Origin: Cupriavidus gilardii
Lineage (GTDB): Bacteria > Pseudomonadota > Gammaproteobacteria > Burkholderiales > Burkholderiaceae
Assembly: GCF_008801915.1 (NCBI RefSeq)
Contig: NZ_VZOV01000004.1
Span: 62,001-126,000, forward strand
Length of the DNA: 64,000 bases
Reading direction: 5' to 3'
In this document: piece by piece, positions 21,950 through 29,968 of the stretch
Layout: every line of letters starts with the position of its first letter
Numbering within the stretch: the stretch's first letter is position 1
Program-made: the position numbers and the translations under genes
Notes under the pieces: model-generated
Told to the model about the DNA's origin: nothing
What the model saw: only the letters and a program-made list of their open reading frames with translations
Database searches by the model: none

Positions 21950-22132
21950 ATGAGCTTTCCATGCTGGATGTACCACGCCGAGCACGGCGCCAAGCTGTTC
22001 GAGACGGCCGACGCGCTGGACAAGGCCGGAGATGGATGGGTGGACCATCCAGAGAAGGTTGCGCAGGTCGGCGAGCCGGCGAAGCGCCGCGGTCGCCCAC
22101 CGAAGGCAGAGCGCAATGGCGACGATCGATAA
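21950..22132 (+). CDS. Small basic protein with AT-hook-like motif
   Basis: 60 residues, MSFPCWMYHAEHGAKLFETA onward, ending KRRGRPPKAERNGDDR. The RRGRPP core is an AT-hook-type DNA-binding motif. It follows the coat gene and overlaps the start of the next gene by 17 bp. No clear ribosome site, but a GGCGCC hairpin lies just ahead (21920-21942). Similar small proteins follow the coat gene in related phages; function unknown. Confidence 0.6.
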   Translation: MSFPCWMYHAEHGAKLFETADALDKAGDGWVDHPEKVAQVGEPAKRRGRPPKAERNGDDR

Positions 22133-22811
22133 GCTGATCAATCTGGCGCTGAAGGATGTCGGCGTCATCGGCGAAGGCCAGACGCCAAGCGCGGAGACGG
22201 CAGAGGACGCGCTGATGACTCTGAACCAGATGATCGCGCAGTGGCAGACGGAGGGTATCGCCGTCTACGCCAAGCAGGACATCTCGTTTCAAGCCAATGG
22301 CGCGCTGTCCTACACCATCGGCGCAGGCGGGAACGTCAATATCCCGCGTCCTGTCGCGATCGAAGCGGCGTTCTGGCGGAATATCGATGTCGATTACCCG
22401 CTGCGGGTGATGACAGCGTTCGAGGACTATCAGCGACTCGGCGTCAAGACGCTGCAGGGCGTACCTGCAATCGTCTACTACCGCCCGGACTTCCCGCTCG
22501 GCGAGCTGTTCATCTGGCCGCAGCCGGACTACGGCGACATCCATGTCACCGTCCGCAAGGAACTGCCTGAATATCTGACCGTCGGTGACGAGGTGAGCCT
22601 TCCTCGAGAGTACGAAGGGGCCATCCGATCGAATCTGGCCGTTCTTCTGTGCGCGATGCACGGTTCCCCGCTGCGGCCGGACATCCAGGCGATGGCGGTC
22701 AATTCGAAGCGCGCGATCAAACGCAACAACTCGGCGATTCCGATGGCCAAGCTGCCCCCCGGGCTGCTGCCGAATGGCCGCTACAACATCTATGGCGACA
22801 TGGTGTACTGA
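22116..22811 (+). CDS. Head-completion protein (P22 gp4-like)
   Basis: 231 residues. Front MATIDKLINLALKDVGVIGE, DALMTLNQMIAQWQTEGIAV, then YTIGAGGNVNIPRPVAIEAA and RPDFPLGELFIWPQPDYGDI match the P22 tail accessory factor gp4 family. It assembles under the portal to extend and close the head. Length above P22 gp4 (166) because of a C-terminal part with a basic SKRAIKRNNSAIP stretch. Confidence 0.85.
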   Translation: MATIDKLINLALKDVGVIGEGQTPSAETAEDALMTLNQMIAQWQTEGIAVYAKQDISFQANGALSYTIGAGGNVNIPRPVAIEAAFWRNIDVDYPLRVMTAFEDYQRLGVKTLQGVPAIVYYRPDFPLGELFIWPQPDYGDIHVTVRKELPEYLTVGDEVSLPREYEGAIRSNLAVLLCAMHGSPLRPDIQAMAVNSKRAIKRNNSAIPMAKLPPGLLPNGRYNIYGDMVY

Positions 22812-24244
22812 TGCCTCGTGTCGCCCTTACCTCCGCTTCCTACACGGCGCGGAGCAAGATCGCTGGCGCCCAACGGTGCGTCAACCTGTATCCCGAGATC
22901 AACCCTCAGGACTCGCCGGCCCCGCTGACGTTCTACGGGACGCCGGGCCTGAAGATGTGGAGCACGATCCCTGGTGATGGGGCGGTGCGCTTGCTGTTCG
23001 TCAGCAGCCTAGGCTCTCTGTTCGGTGTACGAGGCAACAAGCTGTATCGGCACAACAGTGGCAATTGGGCGCAGGTCGCCACGTTGGCGACGGCGGAAGG
23101 GCGCGTGGTGGGATCGGACAATGGCACCGATGCCGTGTTCGTGGACGGCACGACGACTGCGCCGACCGTCAACCTATCCACCTTCGTTGCTGGCTCCATG
23201 TCAGGCGAGGGCTGGTACGGCGCGAACTTCGTGTTCTTTCTCAATGGTCGCCTGATCTTCAACAAGCCTGGCACGCAGCAGTTTTACTGGACGGGGCTGT
23301 ATGCCCTGACCCTCGATCCGCTCGACTTCGCCAGCGCCGAAGGCTCGCCGGATCCGATTGTGTCTGGCGTCGTGGATCACCTGGAGCTCTGGTGGTTCGG
23401 CCCGCAGACGATCGAGATTTTCTACGACTCCGGCGATGCAGACGCACCGTTTGCGCGCATGCAGGGGGCGTTCAACGAGGTTGGCTGCGCGGCGCCGCAC
23501 TCGGTCAATCGCCTCGACAACACGATCTACTGGCTGGCGCGCGACCGTAACGGCGGCAGCATCGTCTACCGGGCCAACAACTACCAGCCACAGCGCGTCA
23601 GCAACCATGCGCTTGAGGCCGAGATTGCGAGCTACAGCCGGATCGACGACGCGTTCTCGTGGACCTACCAGCAGGACGGCCATTCGTTCTTCGTCCTGAC
23701 CTTCCCGAGCGCCAAGAAAACGTGGTGCTACGACGTATCCACGAACCAGTGGCACGAGCGGGAATACCGGATCAGCGACAACGAGAAAACGCGGCACCGG
23801 GCCAACTGCCACGCCTACTACGACGGAAAGAACCTCGTCGGCGACTTCGAGAACGGGAACGTCTACGAGCTCGACCTCGACACCTACACCGACAACGGCG
23901 CGGAGATCCAGCGGATCAAGGACTTCCCGCACATGGTGAACTCTGGTTACCGGCAGTTCTTCAGCAAGTTCGTGCTGGACTGCCAAGTCGCCGTCGGCAA
24001 TGGCGGCCTGGACGTGCCGGGTGAGGTCGATCCCGAAATATGGCTGTCTTGGTCTGACGACGGTGGCAATACGTGGTCGTCCACGCTGGTGCAGAAGCTG
24101 GGGCAACTGGGCGAGTTCTGGCAGCGCGTCCAGTGGAACAGGCTGGGAAGCGGGCGCGATCGCATCTTCCGCGTCGCCACATCGGCCAACGCCAAGATTG
24201 CACTGCAGGGCGCCTTCCTTGAGGCGCATTCGGGGACATCGTGA
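22811..24244 (+). CDS. Packaged-DNA stabilisation protein (P22 gp10-like)
   Basis: 477 residues, start overlapping the previous stop (TGATG). Sequence MPRVALTSASYTARSKIAGA, CVNLYPEINPQDSPAPLTFY, YGTPGLKMW, then VVDHLELWWFGPQTIEIFYD and DNTIYWLARDRNGGSIVYRA follow the gp10 family (beta-propeller-like hub). It binds beneath gp4 as a hexamer, holds DNA in the head and carries the tailspikes. Length equals P22 gp10 (472). Confidence 0.9.
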   Translation: MPRVALTSASYTARSKIAGAQRCVNLYPEINPQDSPAPLTFYGTPGLKMWSTIPGDGAVRLLFVSSLGSLFGVRGNKLYRHNSGNWAQVATLATAEGRVVGSDNGTDAVFVDGTTTAPTVNLSTFVAGSMSGEGWYGANFVFFLNGRLIFNKPGTQQFYWTGLYALTLDPLDFASAEGSPDPIVSGVVDHLELWWFGPQTIEIFYDSGDADAPFARMQGAFNEVGCAAPHSVNRLDNTIYWLARDRNGGSIVYRANNYQPQRVSNHALEAEIASYSRIDDAFSWTYQQDGHSFFVLTFPSAKKTWCYDVSTNQWHEREYRISDNEKTRHRANCHAYYDGKNLVGDFENGNVYELDLDTYTDNGAEIQRIKDFPHMVNSGYRQFFSKFVLDCQVAVGNGGLDVPGEVDPEIWLSWSDDGGNTWSSTLVQKLGQLGEFWQRVQWNRLGSGRDRIFRVATSANAKIALQGAFLEAHSGTS

Positions 24245-24660
24245 CGACATCGATCGGCTTCCCGAACATCAAGGAGCCATTCATCGACCCGCGCTCGGGC
24301 CAGATCAGCCGGACGTGGTGGCTTTTCCTGCAGCGCATCTTCGTGCGCGTAGGCGGCAGCGATGCGCCAGACATTGGCGAGCTGGAGAACCAGATCGCGG
24401 CCATTCGTCAGGACGTGAACGAACTCGGCGCGGAAGTCGCCGCGGTGGACCAGCATGTCGATGACGTGGACACTCTGTTGCAAGGGTTCTCCGGCGCGGT
24501 GCTCGTGGGCGCTCTGCTGCTGCGCATCGCGTCTCTGGAAGTGCAGGTCGCCTCGATGGCTATGCAGCCGCCTGCGCGCCGCACTGACGACCTGTCGCCG
24601 GTCGGGTCCGTACCCAATTCTCGGCGCGTAGCCGACATCGAAACCATGGTGAACCAATGA
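24241..24660 (+). CDS. Coiled-coil tail or head protein
   Basis: 139 residues from GTG 24241 (overlap with previous stop). Front has PRSGQISRTWWLFLQRIFVR, a phage pattern of short G-x-I-x-x-x-W-x-x-F-L, then a coiled coil (ELENQIAAIRQDVNELGAEV, AAVDQHVDDVDTLLQG). No clear P22 gp26 (tail needle) was found elsewhere, so a needle-like plug is a possible role, but without sequence match. Confidence 0.6.
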   Translation: MTTSIGFPNIKEPFIDPRSGQISRTWWLFLQRIFVRVGGSDAPDIGELENQIAAIRQDVNELGAEVAAVDQHVDDVDTLLQGFSGAVLVGALLLRIASLEVQVASMAMQPPARRTDDLSPVGSVPNSRRVADIETMVNQ

Positions 24661-24989
24661 TCCGCTGGAAACGACTCTATCAGGGCGTCTTGGCTACGGG
24701 AACGCCCGCGACGCCGGCCTATACCGCTCCGGCCAATACCTACGCCGCCATTCACGCCGCTACTTGCTTCAACCCTGGTGCTGCCGCCGTGACCGTCGAT
24801 GTCTGGATCGCGCCAGCAGGAGGCGCCGCGACGGACGGTACCAAGGTTGCCACCAAGTCGATCCCCAATGGCACATCGGCGCCGCTGACCGATCTGGTGA
24901 ACATGAAGTTGGAGCCGGGCATGCTGCTGTTCGCTGCCGGTGACGGCGTGACCCTGACCATCGCTGGCGCGGAGAACGTACCGGAATGA
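24657..24989 (+). CDS. Beta-rich virion protein
   Basis: 110 residues, MIRWKRLYQGVLATGTPATP onward. Repeating strands of Thr/Ala/Val with turns (AAAVTVDVWIAPAGGAATDG, PGMLLFAAGDGVTLTIAG) look like a small beta-sandwich. Such proteins with a Y-x-G-x-L front and a GxxxxTIxxAE end occur in tail modules of several podo- and siphophages. Probably a minor structural or decoration protein. Confidence 0.6.
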   Translation: MIRWKRLYQGVLATGTPATPAYTAPANTYAAIHAATCFNPGAAAVTVDVWIAPAGGAATDGTKVATKSIPNGTSAPLTDLVNMKLEPGMLLFAAGDGVTLTIAGAENVPE

Positions 24990-25450
24990 AAGTCACACCG
25001 CTGGTCACGTTTGCGCAGCGTGAGAAGGTAGAGCGCCTAGAGGGCGCCATCTCACGCTACCCACAAGTGGAATGCCCGGTATGGCACCACTTCGCTCCCG
25101 GGTTGTATGCGCGGAAGATGCTCATCCGCAAGGGGACCGTCCTTACCGGCGCCGTTCATAAGACGGAGCATCTATGCATCATCTCCGGTGACATCGAGGT
25201 CACGACGGATGATGGCGTAAAGCGCATCACTGATGCACACGCGATTATCACGTCGAAGCCTGGTGCGAAGCGCGCAGGCTATGCGCATGAAGACACGTAC
25301 TGGACGACCGTGCATGCGACGGACGAAACCGATCTGGACAAGTTGGTAGAGGAACTTACTGAGTCCACGAGCCGAGAACTGTTGGGCGCGCCAGAGAATC
25401 GGCAATTGTTGGCCAACCGAACGGAGATGAGCAAATGTCTTTCGGAGTAG
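24986..25450 (+). CDS. Cupin-like phage protein
   Basis: 154 residues. Middle part RKMLIRKGTVLTGAVHKTEH, LCIISGDIEVTTDDGVKRIT and SKPGAKRAGYAHEDTYWTTV has the strand order and G-x-H-x-x-E-H start of a cupin barrel. Known relatives sit in late operons of phages and their role is unclear. His/Glu candidates for a metal site are present. It overlaps the next gene by 16 bp. Confidence 0.6.
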   Translation: MKVTPLVTFAQREKVERLEGAISRYPQVECPVWHHFAPGLYARKMLIRKGTVLTGAVHKTEHLCIISGDIEVTTDDGVKRITDAHAIITSKPGAKRAGYAHEDTYWTTVHATDETDLDKLVEELTESTSRELLGAPENRQLLANRTEMSKCLSE

Positions 25451-26490
25451 CGGCCGCAGCGATCGGCGCGGCTGGAGCGATCGGTAGTGCAGTAATCGGT
25501 GGACGAGCTGCGAAGAAGGCTGGGCAGGCTCAAGCAGACGCGGCAAATCGTCAACTCGACCTGCAATGGGACATGTACCAGCAGCAGCGCGAGGACCAAG
25601 CGCCGTGGAGAAACACTGGGGGTGCCGCGCTCAATCAACTCGCCTATCTGCTAGGCATACAGCAGAACGTAAATCCCGCGCAGGCAATCTCGGACCTCTA
25701 CCAGACGTATCTTGGGCGCAAGCCTGATGAGAGCGGCTTTCAAAACTACATGAAGCTCGCCAACAGCGGGATGTCCATCGCGGATATCGAACGCAGCATA
25801 GCGAGCAGCCCCGAGGCGCAAGACGCCGTCCGGAGTGGCCGAGTGGATGCGCCGACTGTAGGGACATACGCGCAACAGTACGGACAACAGCAGAGTGGCT
25901 CGCAGCCTAGCGGGGCATTTGGCAGTCTTCTGCGCGGGTTCACGGAACAGGACTTCAAGACGGATCCCGGGTACGAGTTCCGCCTCGGGGAAGGCCAGAA
26001 GGCTCTGGAGTCGTCCGCAGCAGCACGCGGCGGTCTTCTCTCCGGCGCCGCAGCTAAGGCGATGACCAAGTACAGCCAGAACTTCGCCTCGAACGAGTAC
26101 CAGAACGCCTATAACCGCTTCACCAACGATCAGACGAATACCTTCAACCGGCTTGCTGGGATAGCCGGTGTTGGGCAGACGGCAACGAATCAGCTTGGGC
26201 AGGCTGGGCAGAACTATGCCAATCAGGCCGGGAATGCCATCCAATATGGTGGCACTGCGCGAGGCTCGGGCTATATCAACCAAGCCAACGCGATCAACTC
26301 CGGTCTAGGATCTCTGGCCGGAATTGCTGCCAATACCAACTGGGGCGCATTTGGTTCTGGCGCCAGCGCCCCGTCCGGAATTTTTGGAACAGTTGGGGGC
26401 ATGAACGGCGTGAGCCCGGTCACCGGCATGAATTCAGGTGTCGGGTACTCCTATTCCCCATATTCGAGCTTCGGTGGAACCTATGGCTGA
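25435..26490 (+). CDS. DNA-ejection/internal head protein 1 (gp7-like)
   Basis: 351 residues. Front is an Ala/Gly-rich hydrophobic stretch (AAAAIGAAGAIGSAVIGGRA) followed by a helical Gln/Arg part. A DUF4214 segment lies near residues 80-125 (ISDLYQTYLGRKPDESGF, NSGMSIADIERSIASSPEAQ). C-terminal half is Gly/Ser/Asn/Gln-rich with a QDFKTDPGYEFRLGEGQKAL motif common in podovirus ejection proteins. Likely an internal protein injected with DNA into the host envelope. Confidence 0.7.
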   Translation: MSFGVAAAAIGAAGAIGSAVIGGRAAKKAGQAQADAANRQLDLQWDMYQQQREDQAPWRNTGGAALNQLAYLLGIQQNVNPAQAISDLYQTYLGRKPDESGFQNYMKLANSGMSIADIERSIASSPEAQDAVRSGRVDAPTVGTYAQQYGQQQSGSQPSGAFGSLLRGFTEQDFKTDPGYEFRLGEGQKALESSAAARGGLLSGAAAKAMTKYSQNFASNEYQNAYNRFTNDQTNTFNRLAGIAGVGQTATNQLGQAGQNYANQAGNAIQYGGTARGSGYINQANAINSGLGSLAGIAANTNWGAFGSGASAPSGIFGTVGGMNGVSPVTGMNSGVGYSYSPYSSFGGTYG

Positions 26491-27706
26491 ACTTGATCCG
26501 CTCGCCTTTCAGCGTGGCCTGCAAGGAACGCAGGCGCTATATGACAACGCACGCCGCAACAAGCTCGCTGACATCGCGATGGCACAACGCGAACAAGAAT
26601 TGCGACGTGAGAATGCATTGGCGGCAATTCTCTCGTCTGCCGATACGTATGACGAACAGGGGAATCTGCGTCGGGAAGCACTTCCGAAGATTGCCACGGC
26701 TGATCCAGCTCAATTCTTGAGCTACAGAAAGGTCGTGTCCGAGCAGGAGCAGGCGCAGCGCGACGCTCAAAAGGCCCAGCGCGAGGAACTCATCGCGCAA
26801 TTCGACTGGGCCGACAAGAATATGGCCAACGTCCGGGATCAGGCCGGATGGGACGAGTTTCGCCAAAGGGCGGCAGCGGTCTATCCGGATATCGCGGCTA
26901 AACTTCCACCGCAGTTCGACCCGGCGCAAATCCAGCAAAACCGGATGAAGATGATCCCCGTCATCGAGCAATGGAAGGAGGAGCAGATCCGGGAGCGCCA
27001 GGAACAGCAACGGGCGTTCGACCGTGAGAAGTTCGATTACCAGCGTGCAAACGACGCTGCGAATCGAGACGTAACGATTCGCGGGCAGAACCTGACAAGC
27101 CAACGCGCCATCGAAACGGCGCAAACTGCCCGCGAGAACAAGGCAAACGAGGCGCTGGACAAGAAGGTGACGGCATTGTCTACGCAACTGGACAAGACCA
27201 ACATTCCGCAGTTCGAGTCGCTGCTTTCTGACATTGAGGCGGACATCGCTCGTTATGCCAACAAGGATGTTCCAGGCTATGGATGGTCCGGACAGCTGCC
27301 GCAGTTCATGCTGACCGACGAAGGCAAGCGCCTGCGCCAGAAGATCGCGCAGCTCCAGAACCTGACGTTGAAGGACCGTTCGGGGGCTGCGGTCACGAAT
27401 CAGGAGCTGCAACGCCTGCTGAATGAACTTGGCACCGGCGTTCTTTCCACCGATGACCAGCTGCGTTCCGGCTTGGCGAATGTGCGACGCAACCTCGACG
27501 CGGTGAAGCGCAATGTCGTTGCTGGCGTCGATGAGCCGACGTTGCGGGAATACCAAGCGCGAGGCGGCCTGCCTTTATCTCGTGGTCCGTCCCAGGCAAC
27601 GGCACAAGGCGGCGCTCGACGAATTACGAGCAAGGCAGAATTTGACGCGCTCCCGTCCGGCACGCTGTTCGTGGCGCCCGACGGGACGACCCGGAGGAAA
27701 CCGTAA
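26483..27706 (+). CDS. DNA-ejection/internal head protein 2 (gp20-like)
   Basis: 407 residues from ATG 26483 with GGTGGAA before it. Contains LDPLAFQRGLQGTQALYDNA then long Gln/Glu/Arg-rich helices (QREQELRRENALAAILSS, EQWKEEQIRERQEQQRAFDR) and a helical C-terminus. Position between the DUF4214 protein and the transglycosylase corresponds to P22 gp20. The motif D-P-[L]-A-F-Q-R-G also occurs in the exported protein at 5914-6246 (DPHAFQRG, DPYAFQRG). Confidence 0.65.
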   Translation: MAELDPLAFQRGLQGTQALYDNARRNKLADIAMAQREQELRRENALAAILSSADTYDEQGNLRREALPKIATADPAQFLSYRKVVSEQEQAQRDAQKAQREELIAQFDWADKNMANVRDQAGWDEFRQRAAAVYPDIAAKLPPQFDPAQIQQNRMKMIPVIEQWKEEQIRERQEQQRAFDREKFDYQRANDAANRDVTIRGQNLTSQRAIETAQTARENKANEALDKKVTALSTQLDKTNIPQFESLLSDIEADIARYANKDVPGYGWSGQLPQFMLTDEGKRLRQKIAQLQNLTLKDRSGAAVTNQELQRLLNELGTGVLSTDDQLRSGLANVRRNLDAVKRNVVAGVDEPTLREYQARGGLPLSRGPSQATAQGGARRITSKAEFDALPSGTLFVAPDGTTRRKP

Positions 27707-29802
27707 TGGCTAACTGGTGGGATGCTGCACCCAAAGCTGACGCGTTCGATATTGCACTGGAAGCAGAAGCGGTCGATCCGAAAATCGCGGCCATTGCGCG
27801 CAGCATCTATCAGCAAGAGTCGAGCAGCGGCAAGAACACCAAGACGTCTAACGCTGGCGCTGTCGGCGGTATGCAGATCATCCCGACTACGTTCAACAGC
27901 GTCGCAGACAGGGGGTGGGACATCAACAATCCCGAGCACAATGCACGCGCTGGCATTCGCTACATCAAGCAGATGTATGAACGTGCCGGAGGCGATCCGG
28001 CGCTGACTGCTGCTGGATATTACGGTGGCCCCGGTGGCTTGGAGAAGGCTCGCCGAGGGGTTGCCGTATCTGACCCTCGCAACCCGAAGGCCCCCACTAC
28101 GCTGGAGTATGGGAAGCAGGTAGCCTCCCGAATTTTGAACGCAGCCATCCCGTCCGCCCAGGCCGCTCCAGCCGCGGCGCAGAACGCTGACGGGGAATGG
28201 TGGGCCAGCGCGCCAGTCGTTGGAGATGCTGGTGAGCAGCCGTCGGACGGGGTATCGAGCGCTGCGCCGGCAGAGGAAGGGCGCTCAACACTCGCAGACT
28301 TGGGTGAAGGCGCATTCCAAGGCGTGGGTCGCGTAGTGGGAGGGCTAGCCCAGCTTGGCACGCGCGGGCTTGCTTCCGCCGTGAACGCTGTCGCCCCGAA
28401 TTCGAACTACGCGCAGACGGTGCGCCGCAAGGCGGATAACCTTGATCGATCGATCCGGGAATGGACTGGCGAGTTCGAGAGAGGGGCGGGAAAGACGACT
28501 GCCGGGAAGGTTGGCCAAGTCGCCGGCGAGATCGTCGCCACGCTTCCAGTTGGGGCCTTGATCCCGGGCGGTGGCTTGGCAGCTCGAGCCCTTGGCAGCG
28601 GAGCTGCGGGTGCGCTAGCGGGTGTCGCGCAGCCTGTGCAGGGAGACGACTTTTGGCGCGAGAAGGCGCAGCAAGCAGGGACGGGCGCAGCAATTGGTGG
28701 TGCGTTCCCTGTGGTGGGCGCCGGTCTACGTGCGGCAGGTCGTGGTATTGGTAGTGCAGTTGGCTTAGGCTCCGTGTCGCCCGAAGTAGCCCAACTGGCT
28801 CAACGCGCCCAGCAGCAGGGCATTGATATCCGTGCCGATCAGCTTGTCAACAGCAAGCCGATGAATGCGCTATCCGCCGCCCTGGATTATGTCCCTTTCT
28901 CCGGGAAGGGCGCAGCCATGAACGCGCAACAGAAGCAGTTCAATACGGCAATCGCGCGCACGATTGGCGAGAACACCGATAACGTTGCTCAGGCCATTAA
29001 GAGCGCGGAAAAGCGGCTTGGCGGCGAATTCGACAGGGTGTTGAAGAACACGGCCGTCAAGGCGGATACGACGTTCCAGAATGATCTCGCACGCATCGTT
29101 TCTGACGCTCAGAACGAATTGACTGAAGACCAGTTCGGTGTTGTTGCTAAACAGGTCAACAACATTCTGAACAAGGTGAAGGCCGGGGATGTTATTGACG
29201 CTGACGCAGCGTACAACATCAAAAAGGGACTTGACCGCCTTTCCAAGTCGAACGCTTCGACGCTTGCCCACTATGCGAGGGAGACTCGGAATGCCCTGAT
29301 GGATGCGCTCAACCGTTCTCTGCCAGATGGGGGAAGGTCGTTTGCCAAAACGCGCCAGCAGTGGGCGAACCTGATGGAGCTTGACCGAATTGTGCCGCGT
29401 GGCGCCGAGGGTGATATCTCGGCTGCTCGCTTGGCTAACTCCCGCAATATCCGGTCGCAGGATTTGGGAGAACTGGCGGACATCGCCGGTCAGTTTCTGA
29501 AGGGTCGAGTCGGTGACTCTGGTACCGCGCAGCGCGCCGGAGTCTACAGCGTGCTCGGTACCGGCGCCTTGTTTGACCCTGTTTCGGTGGGAACCGGACT
29601 TACTGTGGGGCGCTTGGCGAATGCTGCGTTGGGTAGCAATGCGTTGACCAATCGCCTGATTTCGCGCTCAGTCGCGCCGCTCCAAGGTGGTGGTGCCGCG
29701 CTGTCCTCGCAGGCGGCGTCGAATCCTCTCCTGCAACGGCTCGCGCCATACCTCTCGCCAGCCGCCGCTTCGACGCTCACGCCTTCCCTCACGGAACCCT
29801 AG
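27706..29802 (+). CDS. Ejection protein with lytic transglycosylase domain (gp16-like)
   Basis: 698 residues. Residues about 22-140 form an SLT lytic transglycosylase: IAAIARSIYQQESSSGKNTK (catalytic Glu38), SNAGAVGGMQIIPTTFNSVA, NARAGIRYIKQMYERAG, AAGYYGGPGGLEKARRG. The long rest has Gly/Ala-rich hydrophobic stretches (about 265-340), then helices. It combines peptidoglycan cutting with the third ejection protein role, so injected protein can open the cell wall. Ends just before two terminators. Confidence 0.85.
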   Translation: MANWWDAAPKADAFDIALEAEAVDPKIAAIARSIYQQESSSGKNTKTSNAGAVGGMQIIPTTFNSVADRGWDINNPEHNARAGIRYIKQMYERAGGDPALTAAGYYGGPGGLEKARRGVAVSDPRNPKAPTTLEYGKQVASRILNAAIPSAQAAPAAAQNADGEWWASAPVVGDAGEQPSDGVSSAAPAEEGRSTLADLGEGAFQGVGRVVGGLAQLGTRGLASAVNAVAPNSNYAQTVRRKADNLDRSIREWTGEFERGAGKTTAGKVGQVAGEIVATLPVGALIPGGGLAARALGSGAAGALAGVAQPVQGDDFWREKAQQAGTGAAIGGAFPVVGAGLRAAGRGIGSAVGLGSVSPEVAQLAQRAQQQGIDIRADQLVNSKPMNALSAALDYVPFSGKGAAMNAQQKQFNTAIARTIGENTDNVAQAIKSAEKRLGGEFDRVLKNTAVKADTTFQNDLARIVSDAQNELTEDQFGVVAKQVNNILNKVKAGDVIDADAAYNIKKGLDRLSKSNASTLAHYARETRNALMDALNRSLPDGGRSFAKTRQQWANLMELDRIVPRGAEGDISAARLANSRNIRSQDLGELADIAGQFLKGRVGDSGTAQRAGVYSVLGTGALFDPVSVGTGLTVGRLANAALGSNALTNRLISRSVAPLQGGGAALSSQAASNPLLQRLAPYLSPAAASTLTPSLTEP

Positions 29803-29902
29803 GATGAATTGGATCACCCCATAGATCGCGAGGAGCCATAGGCCTTTTTCGAGCGTTGCAGGGTGTATCCAGTCCATCCCTAAAGATTAGCACAAAGCAT
29901 CA

Positions 29903-29948
29903 GCCCGCCGAGCGCGGGCATTTTTACGCCCGCCACCGAGCGGGCTTT
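29903..29948 (+). terminator. Two tandem terminators before the tailspike
   Basis: Hairpin 1: GCCCGC / GCGGGC with TTTTT after it (29903-29925). Hairpin 2: GCCCGC / GCGGGC followed by TTT (29928-29948). They lie in the 166-bp gap between the ejection and tailspike genes and share the same stem sequence, so the second may be a copy of the first. A weak antisense frame in this gap was not accepted. Confidence 0.75.
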
Positions 29949-29968
29949 GTCATTTCTGAGGCCCGAAT

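Noticed and set aside
29668..29877. 69-codon minus-strand frame with one hydrophobic stretch in the gap before the tailspike
   Set aside because: It overlaps the end of the transglycosylase gene, lacks a properly spaced ribosome site and runs against all late genes; its Arg-rich second half looks like a shadow.
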